NCBI GenBank assembly: GCA_963830175.1
Contig: CAWHKV010000008.1
Span: forward strand, 83,488-147,487
From: JBBRBB01 sp963830175
GTDB lineage: Bacteria > Bacteroidota > Bacteroidia > Chitinophagales > Chitinophagaceae
DNA length: 64,000 bases
Reading direction: 5' to 3'
Positions 23,327 to 32,034 of the stretch are shown here, in pieces; position 1 is the stretch's first letter; every line of letters begins with the position of its first letter. A program made the translations under genes and the position numbers. The notes under the pieces are model-generated. The model did no database searches, had not been told where the DNA came from, and saw nothing but the letters and a program-made list of their open reading frames with translations.

Positions 23327-24478
23327 TTAGGCCTTGCGTAACCGGCCAGATAACAGGGTGGTTCCTAAGCCAAGCATGGCAACAATGGCAAAAGACCATT
23401 GCAAACCTGCAGCTTCTCCAATAAATCCTATGAGTGGCGGTCCTAATAAAAATCCCAGGAAACCAATAGTTGAGACCGTTGCTAAAGCAAGGGCTGATGG
23501 CATTTTTTCTGATTTTCCGGCCTGTGCATATACTACCGGAACAACGCAACTAACCCCGAAGCCTACGAAGAAAAACCCTAAAGTTGCAGGTATTAATGAT
23601 GTGAAAAACACGGCAGTTAATAAACCGCTGGTTATTAATAACCCGCTTACCTGCAATATTCTTTTAACCCCAAATTTTGTAACCAAAAAGTCTCCTAAAA
23701 ACCTGCCTGTGGCCATTGTACCCATAAAGACAACATATCCGAGTATGGTTAAGTTTACCGGGGCATGAACAATTTTTTTAAAATATACGCCGCCCCAATC
23801 TGCCATTGCACCCTCGCACACCATGCAGGAAAAAGCGATTAAACCAAGCAGCATTAACTGCCTGTCTGGTTTTACAAAAAGAGGCTGTTTGGCCTCGTTA
23901 CATTGTTTATCTGGCAAAGTATGTTTATGTACTGAAAGCGCCATTAAAATGCCTGCTACTGCTATAATTACAAAATGAATGAAGGGCGGGAAACCTGCAG
24001 AAAGAAATAGCGTGCCTATTGCGGCTCCGGTAAACCCCGCCAGGCTCCACAAACCATGAAATGATGCCATGATGCTTCTTCCATACAAATTTTCAACACC
24101 AACAGCCTGCGTGTTCATGGCTATATTTATTAAGTTAAGAATTAACCCAAACAGGAACAACGCCATGGAAAGCATAACCACGCTATTGGCTAATGCTAGC
24201 AGAATTAATGTTGATGGACTTAGTATAGCTGCAGCAAGTAATATCTGCCTGCTTCCAAACCTGGGTATAAGCCATCCTGAAAAGGGAAGGCTGATAAGTT
24301 GCCCAACTGGTAGTGCAAATAATACACCGCCTAAGCCTGCCTCGCTTAATGCAAGTTTATGCTGTATGTCTGGTATGCGGCTTGCCCAGGATGAGAATGT
24401 AATACCGGCAATAAAAAAGAAAACACTTACCGCGATCCGGTTTACCCGCGGAGCAGGAAAAGGTATAGTTATTCTCAT
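23327..24478 (-). CDS. MFS transporter, YbjJ-like
   Basis: A 383-residue major facilitator with about 12 hydrophobic helices. RVNRIAVSVFFFIAGITF starts helix 1, and FSGWLIPRFGSRQ is the conserved loop 2-3 motif; the second half repeats the pattern (ATGRFLGDFLVTKFGVKR). The sequence SSWASRIPDIQHKL after helix 1 is typical of the YbjJ group, whose substrate is not known. It is the last gene of a minus-strand operon led by the DeoR regulator, 15 bp after the methylglyoxal-synthase-like gene. Sugar or sugar-phosphate-derived substrates are plausible from context. Confidence 0.88.
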   Translation of the reverse strand: MRITIPFPAPRVNRIAVSVFFFIAGITFSSWASRIPDIQHKLALSEAGLGGVLFALPVGQLISLPFSGWLIPRFGSRQILLAAAILSPSTLILLALANSVVMLSMALFLFGLILNLINIAMNTQAVGVENLYGRSIMASFHGLWSLAGFTGAAIGTLFLSAGFPPFIHFVIIAVAGILMALSVHKHTLPDKQCNEAKQPLFVKPDRQLMLLGLIAFSCMVCEGAMADWGGVYFKKIVHAPVNLTILGYVVFMGTMATGRFLGDFLVTKFGVKRILQVSGLLITSGLLTAVFFTSLIPATLGFFFVGFGVSCVVPVVYAQAGKSEKMPSALALATVSTIGFLGFLLGPPLIGFIGEAAGLQWSFAIVAMLGLGTTLLSGRLRKA

Positions 24479-24493
24479 GCCAATTTTTTTTAA

Positions 24494-24967
24494 TTAAACA
24501 ACTTTAAGTGCTGGTGGGTTATAGCTTTTGTTTGCAGCACTGGCTTCATTGTTATCTACATAAGCCGGCATTAGTGCAGATTGCAAAATAAAATTTGCAG
24601 ATACTTTATTAAATGCCACAACAATATTAGCTGCCAGTGCACTTTTTAATAGTGTGATTATATCAGCATCTTTTAATTGTAACTCCGAAGAATTCCATAG
24701 AAAAATTATAATATCAACTTCGCCATTGCTTATAAGATTATTGAGCTGTTGATAACCACCCAAAGAGGCTGGTGAAACCTTTTGTATAGGCATATTAAGC
24801 GTGCCCTCTAAAATAATGGCGGCATTAGCTGCTGCAATTATGTGGTGAGATGATAAAAGGTGTTTATTAAAGTAAGACCATTCTATCAGCTCTGTTTTTT
24901 TATCGTCATGCCCTACGATCGCAATTCTTTTTTTTGAATGCATGATTAATTGTTTTATGTTTTTCAT
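24494..24967 (-). CDS. Methylglyoxal synthase-like protein lacking active-site residues
   Basis: A 157-residue protein from the ATG at 24967; 24997 is an upstream alternative that adds ten residues. It aligns to methylglyoxal synthase through KRIAIVGHDDKKTELIEW, the IDIIIFLW-type strand (VDIIIFLWNSSE), NIVVAFNKVSANFILQS. The phosphate-binding TGTTG segment is replaced by AANAA (about 47-51), the catalytic Asp of GGDQQ is Tyr72 (GGYQQ), and the His of HDPD is Lys99 (KDAD). MGS activity, the conversion of DHAP to methylglyoxal, is therefore unlikely. A regulatory or ligand-binding role in the DeoR operon is my inference. Confidence 0.82.
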   Translation of the reverse strand: MKNIKQLIMHSKKRIAIVGHDDKKTELIEWSYFNKHLLSSHHIIAAANAAIILEGTLNMPIQKVSPASLGGYQQLNNLISNGEVDIIIFLWNSSELQLKDADIITLLKSALAANIVVAFNKVSANFILQSALMPAYVDNNEASAANKSYNPPALKVV

Positions 24968-25033
24968 AATTAAAATCCTCTTTTCAAATAGCTGCAATTG
25001 TTATAAAAAACATGAAAATATCATGATGAACTT

Positions 25034-25321
25034 TTAAATGATCCGCACACTTTTTCCTGCTTTTATCGCTTCGCCGGCAAGGTGTACATAATTTGTTTCT
25101 GATGATGTAAACAGCACAACATCTATTTCTTCATCATCAAAAATGCATGAAGGATTATTAACCACTTCGCTGTGGCATGATGAGGGGAGTACCAGAATAT
25201 CCTCATCGAAAAACAGGATCTTTTTTATTGACAGGTTTTCTGCCTGTGATAATTTAATGGCGCTAAACAAAAGTGCCTGCTTGTTACTGGTAAATAATCC
25301 TGCGTTTTTTATATTAGACAT
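25034..25321 (-). CDS. Short protein resembling half of a Gfo/Idh/MocA Rossmann domain
   Basis: A 95-residue protein. The C-terminal part, DDEEIDVVLFTSSETNYVHL followed by AGEAIKAGKSV, reads like the second half of the NAD-binding domain of Gfo/Idh/MocA oxidoreductases (normally IDAV-IATP-HAELA-AL-AGKHV). The N-terminal part is divergent, lacks a GxGxxG nucleotide loop, and the catalytic domain is absent. It lies 11 bp after the DeoR gene and 66 bp before the MGS-like gene on the same strand, with no flanking homology to suggest a recent truncation. It may be a remnant domain kept as a small partner protein, or a false resemblance. Confidence 0.6.
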   Translation of the reverse strand: MSNIKNAGLFTSNKQALLFSAIKLSQAENLSIKKILFFDEDILVLPSSCHSEVVNNPSCIFDDEEIDVVLFTSSETNYVHLAGEAIKAGKSVRII

Positions 25322-25331
25322 GTTTGTTTTT

Positions 25332-26078
25332 TTAAATGATCATTATGCCTGCTTCTTTATACGGTTTCATAACAACATTTTCGGGAGATGAGGTTATAAT
25401 TCCATCCAGCAAACCAATTTCGCAAATATGAAATGCTTCTGCGGTATTCAATTTTTCCGGTGTTGTTAATGCAAGCACTTTATTTGATGCGGCGATCATT
25501 GCTTTTTTTACCGCGCTCTCATCATAATAATGCCCTGTTAAACCTAAACTAAGGTCTATACTGCATACACCTAAAAAACATACATCTGCACGAATGCTCT
25601 TGTAAAAATTTAGTGTATCGTGCCCGGTTGTAATTAATGAACCTTTAAATAACCTGCCACCTGCAAAAAAAATTTCAATATCATTTCTGCTTTCAAGAAT
25701 GTTGCAAATAGGAAAGCTGTTTGTAATTACAGTAAGGCTTTGATCTTTAGGCAATAAATTAGCTACAGCCAGAGCAGAAGTTCCGCCATCCAGAATTATA
25801 GTATTGCCGTTATTTATAAACCTGATGGCTTTTTTTGCAATTAGTTGCTTCTGCCTGCTTGCAAAATTTTCTCTTTCTCTAAAGCCATGTGGTCCCGGGG
25901 CATGTGGAATTGCACCGCCGCGAACTTCTTTGCAAAGGTTTAAGGCAGAAAGGCTTTTAATATCCCGCCTAACCGTATCTGCAGAAACGTGTAATTCCTT
26001 GCTTAGGTCGCTTAGTAAAACCTTTTTATTAGCCTGTAAACTCTTTAAAATTATTTCGCACCTTTCTTCTTTCAACAT
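25332..26078 (-). CDS. DeoR-family transcriptional regulator
   Basis: A 248-residue sugar-metabolism repressor. The N-terminal winged helix has VLLSDLSKELHVSADTVRRD, the DeoR signature. The C-terminal ISOCOT-like effector domain has ILDGGTSALAVANLLP and VCFLGVCSIDLSLGLTG and would bind a phosphorylated sugar. It is the first gene of a four-gene minus-strand operon (half-Rossmann protein, MGS-like protein, YbjJ-type transporter) and probably controls it by autoregulation. TTGCAA repeats just upstream are candidate operators. Confidence 0.93.
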   Translation of the reverse strand: MLKEERCEIILKSLQANKKVLLSDLSKELHVSADTVRRDIKSLSALNLCKEVRGGAIPHAPGPHGFRERENFASRQKQLIAKKAIRFINNGNTIILDGGTSALAVANLLPKDQSLTVITNSFPICNILESRNDIEIFFAGGRLFKGSLITTGHDTLNFYKSIRADVCFLGVCSIDLSLGLTGHYYDESAVKKAMIAASNKVLALTTPEKLNTAEAFHICEIGLLDGIITSSPENVVMKPYKEAGIMII

Positions 26079-26091
26079 TTCATTACCCTTT

Positions 26092-26136
26092 CTGCAAAAT
26101 TATGCAATGATATATATTTATTGCAACTGTTTGCAA
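26092..26136 (-). promoter_or_regulatory. Candidate DeoR operator: phased TTGCAA repeats
   Basis: TTGCAA occurs at 26121-26126 and 26131-26136, exactly one helical turn apart, with the related ATGCAATG at 26102-26109 and CTGCAAAA at 26092. The cluster lies 14-58 bp upstream of the regulator start at 26078. Autoregulatory binding is inferred from position. Confidence 0.4.
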
Positions 26137-26259
26137 ATAGCCTGCCATAAATTAATGACTTAGTAATCAACTACTTAATAGGTATTAAGTCGCTAACAAT
26201 AATGAAATGGGGTAAAATTTTGTTTGGCTCTTTGCAAGAAGATGCAATTTATATCCAGT

Positions 26260-27384
26260 TTATACCCGTATATAAATTCTCTTTTTATCCAAAACGTAAC
26301 CTATAGACCAGCATAGCAGCATAAAACTGATGGCAAATAGAAAAGACCCGATGTATGGAGATGCGTGAGAAAAAATGTTTAAGTAAACCCATTCGAACAG
26401 GGATACATCACCGATTCGAATGATATTGGCAAGTATTACTAACAGTTCAGACAGCAAATAAATAAACAATGGGTTTCTGCCAAATACTTCAAAAAAGTAG
26501 GTGCCTTTTCTTTTGTTTAAAAAGTCTAGGTAATACATAACACATCCCAGTATCAGGCAATCCAGCCCAACCGTGTGTAAAACAAAGCTGCTTGTCCATA
26601 ATTTTTTATTTATGGGGAAGCCATAATTCCAAAAGAAGGCAATAACAAGTAAAGCAAATCCCGCCATAAGTAATTTGCTTAATCCTTCAAAAGTGTTTCC
26701 TTTCTGTTGTATATACCTGCCTGCAAGAAAACCACCTATTATATTACCTATAGATGGAAAGGTGCTTAATAAACCTTCAGGGTCAAAGGGAACGCCTTCA
26801 CCCATATAAAGGTGTTTATCCCCGATCATCCACCGGTCAAGGGTTAATACAGCATTTCCATTTAGTGATAATGGGTCAGATGCATCGCCGAAATAAAGCA
26901 TCACCGGCCAATAAAGAATAAGAATTAATGCAGTTATTATTACAGTAGTACGGGTACCTAAAAAATATAACATAAGGCTAGCCATTCCATAAGCGAGTGC
27001 AATTCTTTGCAAAACCCCGAAAATGCGGGTTTCACTTACCGGCGAAAAAATCAATCCCCCTGTACCATCAGATTTAAAGAAGGGAAACCAATACATAAGA
27101 AAACCCAGTATAAATATGAGGAAAGTTCTTTTCAGAATTTTTGCTACAACTGTTGATGTGCTTAGGTTTTCCCATTTGCGCATAACAAAACTCATGGCAT
27201 TGCCCACCGCAAACATAAATGATGGAAATACAAGGTCTGTTGGGGTAAAACCATGCCAATGGGCGTGCAGTAACGGTGCAAATGTGGTAGCATAATTCCC
27301 CGGGGTATTCACTATAATCATTAAACAAATGGTAAGGCCCCGAAAAACATCAAGAGCTATAAACCTTTGCGTGGTTGTTTGCAT
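26260..27384 (-). CDS. HGSNAT-like membrane acyltransferase (DUF5009/DUF1624 type)
   Basis: A 374-residue polytopic protein with about ten membrane helices. The start RFIALDVFRGLTICLMIIVN and the loop HAHWHGFTPTDLVFPSFMF are the hallmark of the family that includes heparan-alpha-glucosaminide N-acetyltransferase, which moves acetyl groups across a membrane onto terminal glucosamine. The His residues of HAHWHG are candidates for the acetyl-carrying site. In bacteria this family is usually uncharacterised and often near glycosaminoglycan or amino-sugar genes. Here a NagB-type gene lies 3 kb away. Confidence 0.87.
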   Translation of the reverse strand: MQTTTQRFIALDVFRGLTICLMIIVNTPGNYATTFAPLLHAHWHGFTPTDLVFPSFMFAVGNAMSFVMRKWENLSTSTVVAKILKRTFLIFILGFLMYWFPFFKSDGTGGLIFSPVSETRIFGVLQRIALAYGMASLMLYFLGTRTTVIITALILILYWPVMLYFGDASDPLSLNGNAVLTLDRWMIGDKHLYMGEGVPFDPEGLLSTFPSIGNIIGGFLAGRYIQQKGNTFEGLSKLLMAGFALLVIAFFWNYGFPINKKLWTSSFVLHTVGLDCLILGCVMYYLDFLNKRKGTYFFEVFGRNPLFIYLLSELLVILANIIRIGDVSLFEWVYLNIFSHASPYIGSFLFAISFMLLCWSIGYVLDKKRIYIRV

Positions 27385-27436
27385 TAAAATAAATTGATTA
27401 AACTAATGTAGCATTTTTGTTGACACCAGTATGAGA

Positions 27437-27661
27437 TCAAAAAAATTTCCTGATAATATTTATTACAAGAGTTACGATCACGCTAATAATAATCATGGTG
27501 GTTAGGGGAAAATAAAACCTGAAGTTTTCTTTTTGATATCTGATGTCGCCAGGCAACTTTCCCAACCAGTTAAGTTTATCATGAAAAAAATAAATTAAAA
27601 CCCCTGCAATTACGACCAGCAATCCTATTGTTATGATATATTTTCCTGTTTGGGAACTCAT
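27437..27661 (-). CDS. DUF2905 small membrane protein
   Basis: A 74-residue protein with two membrane helices (GKYIITIGLLVVIAGVLIYF and FPLTTMIIISVIVTLVINII) and the conserved central loop LNWLGKLPGDIRYQKENF, the DUF2905 signature. Function unknown. It lies downstream of no obvious partner: 52 bp separate it from the acyltransferase gene, and it diverges from the hydrolase at 27736. Confidence 0.9.
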   Translation of the reverse strand: MSSQTGKYIITIGLLVVIAGVLIYFFHDKLNWLGKLPGDIRYQKENFRFYFPLTTMIIISVIVTLVINIIRKFF

Positions 27662-27735
27662 GATGTTTTAGTATAAATACAATGTTTAGTTTAGCGCAAA
27701 TCTTTTTTAAAATTAATAAAGGTTAATAGATTTTT

Positions 27736-28782
27736 ATGTGGAAGAGAAAATGGTTTAAATTTTTGGTTGTTATTATTTTTATATTGGGGGTAACATATGT
27801 TGCTGGTCCAAGCCCGGATGCCCCCGAATATAATTATGATATGCCGGTGGTTCCTTCAAATAGTGGTTCACTCGAAAAATATATTGCAGAACAGGAAGCA
27901 CAACATCGAATTAAACCAAACAACCAAGCCAGAATTGTTTGGTTAAACGATTCCCTTAAAAATAAGACACCATACAGCATCGTGTACCTGCATGGCTTCT
28001 CTGCATCGCAGGAAGAGGGTCGCCCCATACACACAAATATTGCTGAGAAATTTGGTTGCAATCTTTACTTGTCAAGACTTGCTGAACATGGCATTGACAC
28101 AATTGATCCATTAAAAAATCTTACTCCCGAAAAGTATTGGGAAAGCGCTAAACAAGCACTGGCAATTGGCAGAAAGATTGGCCAGAAGGTAATTGTTATG
28201 GGTACCTCAACCGGTGGAACTTTGGCTTTAAAACTTGCAGCAGAGTATCCAGAAGAAGTGTATGCGCTTGTTCTGCTTTCACCCAATGTTGCTATAAATA
28301 ACAACAAAGCATTTTTATTAAATAATCCCTGGGGATTACAGATTGCCAGGTTTGTTACGCATGATGATTATATCACTGCATCAGATAACCGCGACATTTA
28401 TAAACAATACTGGAACTGGCATTACCCCCTTGAGGCAACAGTGCAATTGCAGGAATTAATTGAAACAACCATGGTACCAGAAGTCTTTGCAAAAGTTAAG
28501 CAGCCTGTACTTATGTTATATTACTATAGAGACGATATACACCAGGATAGCGTGGTAAGTGTGCCTGCCATGTTAGATATGTTTAATGCACTTGGTACCC
28601 CCAGGCAACAAAAAGTTAAGCAACCCATAACAGGCGCCGGCGATCATGTAATTGGCAGTTACATAAAGTCACAAGACCTGTTATCAGTTCAAAACGCAGT
28701 TGAAGCTTTTATGATTAATGTTTTAAAAATTACACCTTCCTATGAACAAACTATAAAAAAGCAGGATATCATAATTCAATAG
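27736..28782 (+). CDS. Membrane-anchored alpha/beta hydrolase
   Basis: A 348-residue protein with an N-terminal membrane or signal helix (about 7-23), then an alpha/beta hydrolase fold. It shows the oxyanion-hole strand YLHGFSASQEE, nucleophile elbow GTSTGG with S158, PVLMLYYYRDD near the acid position, and the catalytic-His loop GAGDHVIGS. The family covers esterases, lipases and acylglycerol hydrolases; no closer assignment is safe. It is 99 bp upstream of fabH on the same strand, which hints at lipid metabolism (inference). Confidence 0.86.
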   Translation: MWKRKWFKFLVVIIFILGVTYVAGPSPDAPEYNYDMPVVPSNSGSLEKYIAEQEAQHRIKPNNQARIVWLNDSLKNKTPYSIVYLHGFSASQEEGRPIHTNIAEKFGCNLYLSRLAEHGIDTIDPLKNLTPEKYWESAKQALAIGRKIGQKVIVMGTSTGGTLALKLAAEYPEEVYALVLLSPNVAINNNKAFLLNNPWGLQIARFVTHDDYITASDNRDIYKQYWNWHYPLEATVQLQELIETTMVPEVFAKVKQPVLMLYYYRDDIHQDSVVSVPAMLDMFNALGTPRQQKVKQPITGAGDHVIGSYIKSQDLLSVQNAVEAFMINVLKITPSYEQTIKKQDIIIQ

Positions 28783-28881
28783 TTAACGTACGCTGTTAAG
28801 CAGTTATTAAATTCTTATTTACTGTAACTATAATTAACTCTTTAAATTTCGTAGCTTTCTATAGATAATAAAAACCTATAA

Positions 28882-29931
28882 ATGATCAGAAGTAAAATAG
28901 CAGGCATAGGCATGTATGTACCCGAAAAAGTATATACCAATAACGATCTTAAAAAATATATGGACACCTCGGATGAGTGGATTCGCGAGAGAACCGGGAT
29001 TGAGGAACGACGCTTTGCACACAGAACTGAAGAAACCACCACAACCATGGGTGTTGAAGCAGCCAGAATTGCTATTGAACGTGCAGGTATTACAACCAGC
29101 GATGTTGACTTCATTGTTTTCGCTACGCTTAGTCCCGACTATTATTTTCCTGGTTGTGGTGTACTTGTTCAGAGGGCAATGAAAATGAAAGAGATTGGTG
29201 CACTGGATGTAAGAAATCAGTGCAGCGGTTTTATTTATGCATTGAGTGTGGCAGACCAGTTTATTAGAACAGGTACGTATAAAAATATTCTTGTTATAGG
29301 AAGTGAAAAACATTCGTTCGGTTTAGATTTTTCAACACGCGGCAGAAATGTTTCTGTAATATTTGGCGATGGTGCCGGGGCGGTTATTTTACAACCAACA
29401 GAACAAGAAGACAAGGGAATATTAAGTACACACTTGCACAGTGATGGTGAAAGTGCAGAAATTCTAGCCGTGTTTAACCCCGGTACGCATGCAAATCATT
29501 GGGTGAATGAAAAGATCGCCAATTATGATGAAGCAGACTTAGGAGAATTATTTATTAGCCATGAAATGATTGACGAAGCGCAGATCTATCCGCATATGGA
29601 TGGCCCCGCTGTTTTTAAAAAAGCCGTTGTAAAATTCCCGGAAGTAATTATGGAATCACTTTCTGCCAATGGCTACAAACCTTCCGATCTTAACATGCTT
29701 ATACCTCACCAGGCAAATTTGCGTATAAGCCAGTTTGTTCAGCAAAGACTGCAATTGAGAGATGACCAGGTGTATAATAATATTCAAAAGTATGGCAACA
29801 CCACTGCCGCATCTATACCCATTGCCCTGTGCGAAGTTTGGGAAAGTGGCAAAATAAAAGAGGGCGATCTTGTTTGCCTGGCAGCTTTTGGTAGCGGGTT
29901 TACCTGGGCTGCGGCATTATTACGCTGGTAA
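28882..29931 (+). CDS. fabH: 3-oxoacyl-ACP synthase III family protein
   Basis: FabH condenses acyl-CoA with malonyl-ACP to start fatty acid synthesis. The 349-residue protein has the triad Cys114 (RNQCSGF), His276 (IPHQANLRI) and Asn306 (KYGNTTAAS) and the C-terminal GSGFTWAAALLRW. It is longer than E. coli FabH by a segment at about 195-240, as seen in a second FabH group. The gene is alone, outside any fab cluster, so it may be an auxiliary KAS III for specialised lipids rather than the main one. Confidence 0.94.
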   Translation: MIRSKIAGIGMYVPEKVYTNNDLKKYMDTSDEWIRERTGIEERRFAHRTEETTTTMGVEAARIAIERAGITTSDVDFIVFATLSPDYYFPGCGVLVQRAMKMKEIGALDVRNQCSGFIYALSVADQFIRTGTYKNILVIGSEKHSFGLDFSTRGRNVSVIFGDGAGAVILQPTEQEDKGILSTHLHSDGESAEILAVFNPGTHANHWVNEKIANYDEADLGELFISHEMIDEAQIYPHMDGPAVFKKAVVKFPEVIMESLSANGYKPSDLNMLIPHQANLRISQFVQQRLQLRDDQVYNNIQKYGNTTAASIPIALCEVWESGKIKEGDLVCLAAFGSGFTWAAALLRW

Positions 29932-29950
29932 AATATAATATTTTAAAATT

Positions 29951-30382
29951 ATGAAGCTATTACTGTTACTGCCTGTTATTTTCGGCTCTGTTATTTGCAA
30001 CAAAATGCCAAAAGGCGATTATGTTGTTACCTATAAGCAACAGCAATTAAATGTGCATGCTGAGGCAGATAATACCGCCAAATCCATACAAATAAATTTA
30101 AATGATGTTAATGAGAATGATGAATGTATTGTTGAAAATATACATTGGGAAAATGAGCAGGATATGAACCGGAAATTTATTTTGTATGATAATACCGACG
30201 CAGAAATATTTACACTTTCTGAAACAAAACCGGGAACTTTTGCTTTGCCCGGAAATGAAATAAAACTTCTAAATTCCGGTACAGATTATTATTTGTATAC
30301 CATGGCTATACCCAAAGATCCCAACATCGCAAGTACGGTAAGGGTTAGAAGAATTTTAGTATGTATTATAAAAATCAAATAA
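29951..30382 (+). CDS. Hypothetical secreted protein
   Basis: A 143-residue protein beginning MKLLLLLPVIFGSVICN, a signal peptide or lipoprotein signal with Cys16 (VIC). The mature part is predicted beta-rich (KQQQLNVHAE, MNRKFILYDNTDAEIFTL). The family is not recognised. It starts 19 bp after fabH ends, so it could be co-transcribed, but nothing in the sequence links it to lipid synthesis. Confidence 0.68.
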   Translation: MKLLLLLPVIFGSVICNKMPKGDYVVTYKQQQLNVHAEADNTAKSIQINLNDVNENDECIVENIHWENEQDMNRKFILYDNTDAEIFTLSETKPGTFALPGNEIKLLNSGTDYYLYTMAIPKDPNIASTVRVRRILVCIIKIK

Positions 30383-30455
30383 AATAGATTATTTTTCTAT
30401 AAGGTTTAGCATCCATTACATACAGTCAACTCTAACAATCATAAATCCTTAAACA

Positions 30456-32033
30456 ATGAAATACAAAATGTATTTGCTTTTGGCAATATGCCAGCTATCA
30501 ACTCTATATGCCATTTGCCAGTTTTCTCTTCCACACCAAAGAACAATTGGAGGAAATTCTGATGATTATATTAATAGTACGGTTAAAACAGCCGATGGTG
30601 GTTTGATCCTGGCCGGAAATTCAAACTCTGATATCTCAGGAGAAAAAACCGAAATTTCAAAAGGTTCTCATGACTATTGGATAGTAAAATTAAATAAAGC
30701 CGGGAAAATTGAATGGGATAAAACTTTTGGTGGTAATGAAATTGAAAATTGCAGTAAAATTATTCAAACCCGGGATAAGGGATATTTATTAGGCGGTTAC
30801 TCTTACTCAGACATTTCAGGTGATAAAACCGAAAATTCCAAAGGAGATGCAGATTATTGGATCGTTAAGGTGAACAGCGAGGGGGTAAAATTATGGGACA
30901 AAACCATTGGTGGATATGATTCAGATCGTTTAGAGGATATGATAGAATTACCTAATGGCGACATAATTTTAGCAGGTAGTTCATATTCGGGAATTTCTGG
31001 AAATAAAAGCGAAGAAAGCCGAGGGAAAGTCGATTTTTGGATTGTTAAAATAAACGAAAGTGGTAATATAATATGGGACAAAACAATTGGTGGGCCTAAA
31101 AATGATTTCGCCGAAGATGTTGTTATAACTCTGAACAATGAAATTTTAGTTGGAGGAAATAGTGATTCATATATTGGCGGAGAAAAATCTCATAAAAATA
31201 AGGGTGAATACGATATTTGGGTGGTTAAATTAAACGCTTTTGGTGGGTTCATCTCAGATATTACCATTGGCGGTTCAAAAGGAGATTTTTTAGAAAATAT
31301 TTTACTGTTGCCAAATGGTGAATATCTTTTATGTGGGGATTCCTGGTCCAATATTTCAGGTGATAAATCCGAAAATTCCAAAGGATATGTAGATTATTGG
31401 ATCGTAAAACTAAATAGTAGAAACAAAGTAATTTTTGATAAGACCATAGGCGGTTCAAGAAGCGATTATTTATCAGATGCCATTGAAACCGAAAATCATA
31501 ACCTTGTTTTAGGTGGTCATTCATATTCAAGTATAGGAGGAGACAAATCAGAGGATTCAAAGGGCTATTACGATTATTGGATCGTAAAAGTAAATACTGA
31601 AGGGGAAATTTTATGGGACAAAACCGTAGGAGGGAGTAGTTATGATTACCTCAGAAGTATAGAGCAGTTGCAGGGTGATTCCTATGCACTTTGTGGTCAT
31701 TCTTTTTCGGGTATTGGGTATGATAAAACACAAAAATCACGAGGAGGTTATGACTTTTGGGTGGTTGCATTAAAAGAGGAGAACAGTCCCGCTGTCTCAG
31801 GTTTACATGAAGGAAATAATGTAAGCTTCCGGGTTTATCCAAACCCTGCAAATAATGTATTGAACATACAGTCTGATATAAAGCAGGTATTTACCTTAAC
31901 AGATAAAGCAGGAAGAATATATAAGAAGCAGGAAATATTTCAATCAGGCACAATAGATGTTTCAAAGATACCTTCCGGCATATATTTTTTAAGTGATGGT
32001 AAAAATGTTCAACAGGTAATTATAGCACATTGA
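30456..32033 (+). CDS. Secreted seven-repeat beta-propeller protein with T9SS domain
   Basis: A 525-residue exported protein. Seven repeats of about 56-57 residues run from residue 28 to about 440. The unit reads WDKTIGG, D, I-LGGxS, SxISGDKTE-SKG, DYWIVKLN; the seven anchors are YWIVKLN, YWIVKVN, FWIVKIN, IWVVKLN, YWIVKLN, YWIVKVN and FWVVALK. Seven blades of this length fit a closed beta-propeller. The end is a T9SS type A domain (YPNPANNVLNIQS, IPSGIYFLSDGK). It resembles the uncharacterised T9SS propellers common in the phylum. The target or ligand is unknown. The frame ends one base before the patatin gene on the other strand. Confidence 0.87.
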   Translation: MKYKMYLLLAICQLSTLYAICQFSLPHQRTIGGNSDDYINSTVKTADGGLILAGNSNSDISGEKTEISKGSHDYWIVKLNKAGKIEWDKTFGGNEIENCSKIIQTRDKGYLLGGYSYSDISGDKTENSKGDADYWIVKVNSEGVKLWDKTIGGYDSDRLEDMIELPNGDIILAGSSYSGISGNKSEESRGKVDFWIVKINESGNIIWDKTIGGPKNDFAEDVVITLNNEILVGGNSDSYIGGEKSHKNKGEYDIWVVKLNAFGGFISDITIGGSKGDFLENILLLPNGEYLLCGDSWSNISGDKSENSKGYVDYWIVKLNSRNKVIFDKTIGGSRSDYLSDAIETENHNLVLGGHSYSSIGGDKSEDSKGYYDYWIVKVNTEGEILWDKTVGGSSYDYLRSIEQLQGDSYALCGHSFSGIGYDKTQKSRGGYDFWVVALKEENSPAVSGLHEGNNVSFRVYPNPANNVLNIQSDIKQVFTLTDKAGRIYKKQEIFQSGTIDVSKIPSGIYFLSDGKNVQQVIIAH

Positions 32034-32034
32034 T

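Noticed and set aside
23259..23549. 96-residue minus-strand frame beginning beside the MFS gene
   Set aside because: It overlaps the 3' end of the MFS transporter in another frame on the same strand and has no homology-like features.
24494..25321. The 95-residue and MGS-like frames as one frameshifted gene
   Set aside because: Each has its own start and a different fold; the MGS-like N-terminus begins where that family normally begins.
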